From: Aporrectodea caliginosa
Taxonomy: Eukaryota; Annelida; Clitellata; Crassiclitellata; Lumbricidae
Length of the DNA stretch: 64,000 bases
Direction of reading: 5' to 3'
Assembly (NCBI GenBank): GCA_020284085.1
Contig: JACEVL010000341.1
Coordinates: forward strand, 1,107,377-1,171,376
Shown: positions 60,801 through 64,000 of the stretch, piece after piece
Position numbering within the stretch: the first letter of the stretch is position 1
Layout: each line of letters starts with the position of its first letter
The notes under the pieces: generated by a model
Databases searched by the model: none
Told to the model about the DNA's origin: nothing
The model's input: the letters and a program-made list of their open reading frames with translations, nothing else
Program-made: the position numbers and the translations under genes

Positions 60801-62537
60801 GGTAGACAAGGGAAATAATACTATTTTCATAATATTTCAATTTTACTATTATCAGCCGTTGCAATTCACCAAACTGTTCTCTACCATCACAGGTCTGTGT
60901 AATGAACATTCAGACATCCGCTTACAAAATAGGCTTTACCCCTTTGCTTTATTACCCCCTTTGCTTTACCCCTTTGCTTTACCCCTTTGCTTTACCCCTT
61001 TGCTTTACCCCTTTGCTTTACCCCTTTGCTTTACCCCTTTGCTTTACCCCTTTGCTTTACCCCTTTGCTTTACCCCTTTGCTTTACCCCTTTGCTTTACC
61101 CCTTTGCTTTACCCCTTTGCTTTACCCCTTTGCTTTACCCCTTTGCTTTACCCCTTTGCTTTACCCCTTTGCTTTACCCCTTTGCTTTACCCCTTTGCTT
61201 TACCCCTTTGCTTTACCCCTTTGCTTTACCCCTTTGCTTTTACCCCTTTGCTTTACCCCTTTGCTTTACCCCCTTTGCTTTACCTCCCTCGCTGACTGCA
61301 ACAGATTGGAATTTTCCGTCCATTACAACCAAAGAAGCCGTTGCGTCAAAACCAATTCCGTGAACTTCGCTTGCTGAAAAATTCTGCATCACATCCTGCA
61401 ACAGAAACGCAGCATAGTAATGTAAAGCATTAGTTAATTGTAATAAGAATTTTATATGGTGCCATTTCAAGAGTAACAAATCAGAGGTGATTGCCAACTC
61501 ATAGGAGATGGTAGCCGATTGACAGGACATGGTAGCCCACTGGTGGGACATGGTCACCAATAGGTGCGACATGGTAGCCGACTGGTGGGACATGGTAGTT
61601 GATTGGTCAGAGCAGTTGCGTTGTAATGCAGATAATACAGGTTTGAGCCTCACCTAAGACAGTTCCTGTGTCGGGACTTTGGGCAAGTCCTTCACTCGCA
61701 ATTGTTCAGCACCAGCGATTGATGCTTAGTGATTAATGTAATGTAATTAGTAATTTATATAGCGCCACTCACAGACTTGGTCAGTCAGTAGTGCTCCCAG
61801 TGCGAGAACCCTGAGAGAAGAAACAGGTTTTAAGAAGAGAGATGTAACTCCTCAAAAACCATGTTTTTGAGGAGTTACAACACAGCGTGTTCTGTTGAGT
61901 CTCTGAAATACTTGCTTAAAAGGAAGGACCCACTGGCCAAAGTGTTTGCAGCAGGGCTGTTAAAGGTTTTTTTGGCATTTGGTTTTTGTTTTTAAAAAAA
62001 CTCAAAAGACTATAAATCTGCAAAATTTGATTTTTTTGTTTTTTTTTTTAGAAATTATAAATGCCAAAACTGGCGTCTTTTCAACTCTTTTGGAAATTGT
62101 TGTATCGTCTTTTGTAAATTTCGTTACATGACATTCTATGGTTCTACTGTTCTAGTTAATTTCATTTATGCATCTGATTAATTTGAACGATATTCATGCC
62201 ATTTCATGAGTTTAATAATCAGAAATACGAAAATCTTAAAAACAAAAAAAAACAAAAGACGTTTCATTTTGAAAAAAAAGGTTTTTTGCACCTCTGGTTT
62301 GCATTACGCTAAGAAGACCACTCGGACAATCAAATCACAGACTCTGTTACCAACCCTGACGACTTTGCAGACTGCACGCCAAATCTCGTCCGATGACTGT
62401 TCGTAGAAATCAGTCTTTGGCTCCCAGATGGATATCGCCTTCGTCGACATAACCTCAATCTGTCCAGTTGCCGTGACCAGAGCGGCTCTCACGCTACTCG
62501 TACCCACGTCCACGCCAATGTAATAAGGTCCCATCAT
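38058..62537 (-). CDS. FGGY: FGGY carbohydrate kinase domain-containing protein (D-ribulokinase type, 15 exons, 554 aa)
   Basis: Fifteen exons (62537-62355, 61395-61284, 59742-59591, 58753-58668, 58250-58126, 57605-57477, 57344-57235, 45612-45505, 45161-45100, 42431-42275, 41653-41579, 40941-40821, 40045-39951, 39014-38953, 38145-38058) join into a 1665-bp frame with no stop; human FGGY has 551 residues. The first phosphate loop is [17 protein letters not shown] (5-21). D256 in [10 protein letters not shown] is the expected catalytic base of FGGY kinases. CGTSTCHM is near 291-298, and the adenosine-binding [16 protein letters not shown] spans 456-471. The human enzyme phosphorylates D-ribulose in the cytosol. 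Two in-frame ATGs (62537, 62534) precede GPYYIG; an acceptor-like TTTGTAG at 62552 suggests a separate 5' UTR exon. Intron 7 (11.6 kb) carries the satellite and a partial duplication of the gene. Donor of exon 1 (GTTGGT) is weak. Confidence 0.96.
38485..38562. repeat. AAT/AGT microsatellite
   Basis: AATAATAATAGTAGTAGT-type run in FGGY intron 14. Confidence 0.9.
38672..38935 (+). pseudogene. LINE reverse-transcriptase C-terminal fragment
   Basis: Reads [20 protein letters not shown] in the plus frame, the AxRLWNxLPxxLR block that ends CR1/L2 ORF2 proteins. It is antisense to FGGY. Confidence 0.6.
38953..39014 (-). CDS. FGGY: FGGY exon 14
   Basis: Encodes [20 protein letters not shown]. The GxVxFP block fits the family. 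A plus-strand LINE fragment begins a few tens of bases beyond its donor. Confidence 0.9.
39118..39372 (-). mobile_element. Two-headed tRNA-derived SINE in FGGY intron 13
   Basis: Same architecture as 26335-26618: GGTGGTGTAGAGG, B boxes GGGTTCGAATCCACC near 39325 and 39270, the body GGGCAAGTCCTTCACTC, and a GGCGC..TATAAATGTTC end with an ATTC tail. Confidence 0.8.
39395..39590 (+). pseudogene. LINE 3' end
   Basis: Contains GGTTGGTCCAACAACCTGGA (V-GPTTWN-like frame) and ends GGGGTGCTATATAAATGAC. A second similar 3' end lies at about 39730-39870, ending GGGCGCTATATAAATTC. Confidence 0.55.
39951..40045 (-). CDS. FGGY: FGGY exon 13
   Basis: Encodes [20 protein letters not shown] and [11 protein letters not shown]. 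Confidence 0.94.
40205..40445 (-). mobile_element. tRNA-derived SINE with (ATC)n tail, second family
   Basis: Minus strand: TGGTTTAGCGGTATG (A-box-like) and GCAGGTTCGAATCTACC (B box near 40385). A body with GGCAACGGGAAGCCACCTCA follows, then CCTGCCTTCGGGCAGAGAAC and a CATCATCAT tail. A head fragment of the same family lies at about 33384-33440. Confidence 0.7.
40821..40941 (-). CDS. FGGY: FGGY exon 12
   Basis: Encodes [20 protein letters not shown] and [20 protein letters not shown], with the ATP (adenosine) binding motif. Confidence 0.96.
41123..41371. mobile_element. AT-rich hAT-like MITE with TAATCGATTA repeats
   Basis: The ends CAGAGATGGG and CCCATCTCTG are inverted. The flanks ACATACAT and ACAAACAT match at 7 of 8. 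The interior is built from AATTCTAATCGATTAGC in both orientations. Confidence 0.7.
41385..41545. repeat. ACAC/CATA low-complexity tract
   Basis: Irregular ACACACAAACAT and CATACATA sequence ending about 35 bp before the FGGY exon 11 donor. Confidence 0.8.
41579..41653 (-). CDS. FGGY: FGGY exon 11
   Basis: 25 codons: [20 protein letters not shown] then MQALV. Confidence 0.93.
41770..41965 (+). pseudogene. LINE 3' end
   Basis: Reads [16 protein letters not shown] and then stops, followed by GAGGTGCTATATAAATC and an ATGA-type tail. Antisense in FGGY intron 10. Confidence 0.6.
42035..42150 (+). mobile_element. SINE 3' half, third family
   Basis: GACCTTGAGCAAGTCCTTCA, then ATTGATGCTTGGTCATTAGA and AATAAATGCATAATAAT. 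Related copies lie at 58000-58105, 60185-60290 and 61660-61735. Confidence 0.6.
42275..42431 (-). CDS. FGGY: FGGY exon 10
   Basis: Encodes [20 protein letters not shown] and [19 protein letters not shown], a diagnostic FGGY block. Confidence 0.96.
42465..42625. repeat. CCA/CCT low-complexity tract
   Basis: ACCACCATCACCACCTCTCT-type sequence next to the FGGY exon 10 acceptor, partly copied at 47015-47140. Confidence 0.8.
42620..42875 (+). pseudogene. LINE reverse-transcriptase C-terminal fragment
   Basis: One plus frame reads [20 protein letters not shown], the typical end block of CR1-like ORF2. A second copy lies at 47290-47600 inside the duplicated segment. Confidence 0.65.
42960..43540. 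repeat. AT-rich GATTAGAATTAGAATTAGC repeat element
   Basis: The inverted-orientation relative of the MITE at 41123-41371. It ends at 43540 with CCCATCTCTG; the other end was not located. Confidence 0.65.
43598..45053 (+). mobile_element. 1.46-kb DNA transposon of unrecognised family, with 8-bp target duplication
   Basis: The termini TAGGGTGGTCCTTA are inverted at both ends. The perfect duplication ACCAACAT flanks it (43590-43597 and 45054-45061). A plus-strand frame from 44366 reads [20 protein letters not shown], then in the next frame [20 protein letters not shown] and [10 protein letters not shown], then [10 protein letters not shown]. The same layout appears in the relic at 3548-5345. 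It is too short and frame-broken to be active. A 61-bp segment is tandemly doubled at 43686-43807. The second copy at 48127-49523 keeps other internal parts. Confidence 0.75.
45100..45161 (-). CDS. FGGY: FGGY exon 9
   Basis: Encodes [21 protein letters not shown] frame-shifted second copy lies at 49569-49631. A transposon ends 46 bp from its donor side. Confidence 0.9.
45505..45612 (-). CDS. FGGY: FGGY exon 8
   Basis: 36 codons: [19 protein letters not shown] and [12 protein letters not shown]. It lies between the degraded satellite and exon 9. Confidence 0.95.
45690..46955. repeat. Degraded copy of the 48-bp satellite
   Basis: It begins with near-perfect units and becomes increasingly irregular, with scattered single-base insertions (ACAAACACGATCTGGATCAT and similar) towards 46955. 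The main array at 49860-56670 is by contrast almost free of variation. Confidence 0.85.
48127..49523 (+). mobile_element. Second copy of the TAGGGTGGTCCTTA transposon
   Basis: Same termini and the same ACCAACAT-type flank as 43598-45053, so it was copied with its surroundings rather than inserted anew. It lacks the 61-bp internal duplication. At 48612-48720 it holds different sequence, part of which reads [13 protein letters not shown]. Confidence 0.7.
49569..49631 (-). pseudogene. Frame-shifted duplicate of FGGY exon 9
   Basis: 63 bp against 62 bp in the real exon, because GGACCACATC has become GGACCCTCATC. Both splice borders are intact. Spliced after exon 7 it would read [11 protein letters not shown] and stop. 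Confidence 0.8.
49860..56670. repeat. 6.8-kb satellite array, 48-bp unit with 16-bp sub-period
   Basis: The main unit is three related 16-mers: GATTTGATTATAACAG, GATTTGATTTAGATTG and GATTATATTACAACAT. A 32-bp variant consists of the second 16-mer plus GATTATATTTTGGAAG and occurs about 20 times at irregular spacing. Most units are identical. From 53277 to 54779 about 31 units run without a frame break, and because 48 is a multiple of three the array is open in one frame (16-residue repeat [16 protein letters not shown]). Small breaks occur near 51820, 54885 and 55930-55995. Confidence 0.98.
56665..56770 (-). mobile_element. tRNA-like SINE head
   Basis: Minus strand: GCCTCAGTGGTTAGTATGC (A-box-like) and GGGGTTCAAATCTCTGCC (B box). 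Confidence 0.5.
57065..57243. repeat. 87-bp tandem duplication covering the FGGY exon 7 donor
   Basis: CATGTGACA starts recur at 57065, 57151 and 57238. Each unit holds a copy of the exon 7 end (GATATGTGGCAC, GTCACATGATT) and the middle unit also repeats the donor GTAAGTTTATAC. Confidence 0.9.
57235..57344 (-). CDS. FGGY: FGGY exon 7
   Basis: Encodes [20 protein letters not shown] then TSTCHMI. Acceptor TTCTTAG. The end of this exon and its donor GTAAGT have been copied by an 87-bp tandem duplication into the intron. Confidence 0.9.
57477..57605 (-). CDS. FGGY: FGGY exon 6 (catalytic Asp)
   Basis: Encodes [20 protein letters not shown] then [10 protein letters not shown], with the putative catalytic aspartate. 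Donor GTAAAC. Confidence 0.96.
57705..57790. repeat. CCA/CCATTA low-complexity tract
   Basis: ACCACCACCATGATCACCAC-type sequence in FGGY intron 5. Confidence 0.85.
57830..57975. repeat. (AAT)n microsatellite with SINE-tail origin
   Basis: It follows TTAATAAATGCACAATAATA, the third-family SINE end, so the microsatellite probably grew from a SINE tail. Confidence 0.75.
58000..58105 (+). mobile_element. SINE 3' half, third family
   Basis: GGACCATGAACAAGTCCTTC, ATTGATGCGTGGCCATTAG and TAATAACTGTATAATAATAA. Confidence 0.6.
58126..58250 (-). CDS. FGGY: FGGY exon 5
   Basis: Encodes [27 protein letters not shown] and FVKI. The CxxxCKW(T/N)Y block follows the substrate-binding Arg region of the family. 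Confidence 0.96.
58668..58753 (-). CDS. FGGY: FGGY exon 4
   Basis: Encodes [18 protein letters not shown]; the family has F(D/E)LxDxLxW here. It is short, without Met, and identified by homology and phase. Confidence 0.93.
59040..59280 (-). pseudogene. LINE 3' fragment
   Basis: Minus frame [19 protein letters not shown] then [10 protein letters not shown], matching the end of CR1/L2 ORF2. In FGGY intron 3. Confidence 0.6.
59591..59742 (-). CDS. FGGY: FGGY exon 3
   Basis: Encodes [19 protein letters not shown] through [12 protein letters not shown]. NVIMWxDHRA is a strong family block. Confidence 0.96.
59795..60290 (+). mobile_element. SINE copies of the third family, partly nested
   Basis: A tRNA-like head AGCCAATTGGTTAGAGCGCT occurs at about 59790 and a diverged head at 59880. 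CGGGTTCGAGCCTCCTCTC (B box) lies at about 60161, followed by GGGAACCCTGAGCAAGTTCT and a TAAATAAATGCATAATA end. Confidence 0.6.
60943..61283. repeat. 13-bp minisatellite at the start of FGGY intron 2
   Basis: About 26 nearly perfect units of CTTTACCCCTTTG (on the minus strand CAAAGGGGTAAAG). The array begins exactly at the exon 2 donor. Only units at both ends have changes (an extra T near 61240, an extra C near 61272). Leucine/proline/phenylalanine-rich open frames on the plus strand are by-products. Confidence 0.97.
61284..61395 (-). CDS. FGGY: FGGY exon 2
   Basis: Encodes [20 protein letters not shown] and ends with SEG. The donor GTAAAG is the first unit of the 13-bp minisatellite that fills the start of intron 2. 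Confidence 0.93.
61490..61740 (+). mobile_element. SINE of the third family with a short internal repeat
   Basis: Four tandem CATGGTAGCC..TGGTGGGA-type units precede TTGATTGGTCAGAGCAGTTG (A-box-like) and CAGGTTTGAGCCTCACC (B box). GGGCAAGTCCTTCACTCGCA and a TTGATGCTTAGTGATTAATG end follow. It abuts a LINE 3' end. Confidence 0.65.
61736..61845 (-). pseudogene. LINE 3'-end stub
   Basis: Matches the 3' end of the LINE at 12297-12415: TAATGTAATGTAATTAGTAA, TTTATATAGCGCC and TGCGAGAACCCTGAGAGAAG. Confidence 0.65.
61844..61878. other. Perfect 16-bp hairpin
   Basis: GTAACTCCTCAAAAAC, a CAT loop, and the exact complement GTTTTTGAGGAGTTAC. Confidence 0.9.
62355..62537 (-). CDS. FGGY: FGGY exon 1
   Basis: 61 codons with the N-terminal phosphate-binding loop [13 protein letters not shown] and the block [20 protein letters not shown]. 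Confidence 0.93.
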
Positions 62538-62878
62538 CAGCAGTATGATACCTACAAACAGCAAGATGGTACAATTTTACGTGTTTCATTCCAAAAGATT
62601 TTTCCAGATGTTTAACAGCAAATCACGAAGATTCCCAGCAGCAAAAATTCAAAGAATTTTTGAAAGCTGATAAATATACCAGTAGTTAAATAATACTTAA
62701 ATACACTTGTAATATATTCTAAACAGAGCTTTCAGAAGTCTTGTCTTGAGAGCTAGACTTTGGATTCACGCAAAACATGAAATTCGACAGAACTTGAGGC
62801 AATACCTCGAAGCACCACATCACGGCTGGTTTTATTACCAACAATCACACCAATAGTTCGATTAAAACTAGGGTTGCC

Positions 62879-63312
62879 ACCTTTTCGAACTAGGAAGTCG
62901 GGACGCAACTTTAACTTTCTCGTAATCATCGACGTCGATGCTCACGAACAGGGCTTTTTTAAGGAATTTTTAGAACTGCATAACCTCTTTAAAAGACGAC
63001 CGGGGGGGGGTAGTCACGGAAAAAGTTGCCGGCCGGGGGGGGGTAATCACGGAAAAAGTTCACGACCGGGGGGGGCGGGGTAGTAACGACACTTTTCCTC
63101 AATTTTGCTTTTACAGTTGCACAAATTGATTTCCAACTGCACATTGTGTAGAACTGCACGCTAAAAAAGCCCTGGTCACAAACATTTTTTAGTTTGGTCA
63201 CACATCTGAAAGTCGGGACATTTCGCTGTCCCGACTAGGTCAAGTCGGGACACGGGACATTTCCATCGAAATCGGGACTGTCCCGACAAAGTCGGGACGG
63301 GTGGCAACCCTA
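62879..63312. mobile_element. hAT-like MITE upstream of FGGY
   Basis: The ends TAGGGTTGCCACC are inverted and the perfect 8-bp duplication ATTAAAAC flanks it (62871-62878 and 63313-63320). AGTCGGGAC motifs are repeated near both ends. It contains a second MITE (62949-63174). Confidence 0.85.
62949..63174. mobile_element. MITE nested inside the previous MITE
   Basis: The ends CAGGGCTTTTTTA and its complement AAAAAAGCCCTG are inverted. The flanks CTCACGAA and GTCACAAA agree at 6 of 8. Inside are three ~33-bp units with 7-10 consecutive G (62996-63095). Confidence 0.75.
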
Positions 63313-63488
63313 ATTAAAACTATTGTGCTCAACAGAAGTTTTTTGATGATCATGCAAAAAACTTGGAAGATTGCTAAGAATGTTTTCATTTATCACAGTG
63401 TGAACAATTTTTTATTTCTTAAACGACCTACTTACAAGTAAGTGGTTCATAATAGGATTGTTACATGTTAAATACCAACTCTTGCCAT

Positions 63489-63695
63489 CAGGGCTTTTTA
63501 AAGGAAATGTTTAGAACTGCACAACCCCTTCTCTCTTTTAAAAAAAGCCATGGTAAATTATTCCCAATGGGATGACAATGACCTTTTTAGCTATTTTAAC
63601 TGCACAAAAATGCTTTACAGCTGCACAAATGTGACAAATTCATTTAGAACTGCACCTTTTGTGTAGAACAGTTACTGCACATTAAAAAAGCCTTG
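63489..63695. mobile_element. Second copy of the [15 protein letters not shown]
   Basis: The ends CAGGGCTTTTTAAAGG and TTAAAAAAGCCTTG are inverted, and the flanks CTTGCCAT and GTTGCCAT agree at 7 of 8. The interior shares TTTAGAACTGCA and CAGCTGCACAAA with the copy at 62949 but lacks the G-run units. Confidence 0.75.
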
Positions 63696-63849
63696 GTTGC
63701 CATACATACTTGTTTACCCGTATTCGTGCCTAGTGTGTCTGTCCCCCATTGGCGAATTTAGAAGCAAACCCAACCACTGAGGGTAAAGTCGTAGTTTACG
63801 TTGCTAAATTATTTGATGTTGTCACTGTAAAATCGAAGATGGATTGTTG

Positions 63850-64000
63850 ACAGAAATTGTTTCCCTAAATGGAAGTGGGATTGATGAAAACGTTCCTGTG
63901 TTAAAAATTGAAGTTAGATTGATGGAAATAATTTTTCCCGTAAATAGAAGCTGGATGGATGAAATTAAGTTTTCGATTCAATAGAAGCTGGATTGATGAA
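63850..64000. repeat. Third array of the ~35-bp GGATTGATGAAA repeat (runs off the window)
   Basis: Units GTGGGATTGATGAAAACG, AGTTAGATTGATGGAAATAA and GAAGCTGGATTGATGAA with AAATAGAAGC between them. Confidence 0.7.

Noticed and set aside
60757..61377. Leu/Pro/Phe repeat protein on the plus strand
   Set aside because: By-product of the 13-bp minisatellite in FGGY intron 2.

Overview
This is a window of animal nuclear DNA. The genes are split by GT-AG introns, there are no operons, and most of the sequence is transposon relics and simple or tandem repeats. The two large genes are close to the human proteins in length and motifs. Together with CR1/L2-type LINEs, tRNA-derived SINEs, many hAT-like elements with 8-bp target duplications, a Gmr1-like (SCAN-type) gag and the frequent palindrome TAGGCCTA, this fits a marine invertebrate, perhaps a deuterostome such as an echinoderm or hemichordate. 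The species cannot be fixed from the sequence. Three protein-coding genes are supported. (1) 13991-14968 (+) is an intronless FkbM-type methyltransferase with an N-terminal membrane anchor. (2) 33646-22208 (-) is an oxysterol-binding-protein-related gene of the ORP1/ORP2 type, with 13 coding exons and 497 residues. All splice phases close, and the first exon carries a FFAT-like motif. (3) 62537-38058 (-) is FGGY carbohydrate kinase (D-ribulokinase type), with 15 coding exons and 554 residues, again with every phase consistent. Genes 2 and 3 lie head to tail on the minus strand, about 4.4 kb apart. Layout: 0-9.2 kb holds microsatellites, a fold-back repeat, a relic of an unfamiliar DNA transposon, a decayed Gmr1-like LTR element and minisatellites. 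A GA/GACA tract fills 9.6-10.9 kb. From 11.6 to 20.6 kb are a short inverted-repeat element, three LINE copies (one split by a hAT-like element), the FkbM gene and a 0.9-kb inverted-repeat element. The ORP gene with SINE, LINE and hAT pieces in its introns fills 22-34 kb. From 34 to 38 kb is intergenic, with two hAT-like elements at its start. FGGY fills 38-62.5 kb; its intron 7 holds a 6.8-kb array of a 48-bp satellite, a degraded satellite stretch and a 2.9-kb copy of the exon 9/10 region. Nested MITEs lie upstream of FGGY. The most unusual points are a 13-bp minisatellite that starts exactly at the FGGY exon 2 splice donor, an 87-bp duplication that copies the exon 7 donor, the duplicated and frame-shifted exon 9 embedded in satellite DNA, a transposon family I do not recognise that has 8-bp target duplications, and two SINE families whose 3' ends match two different LINEs in the same window.
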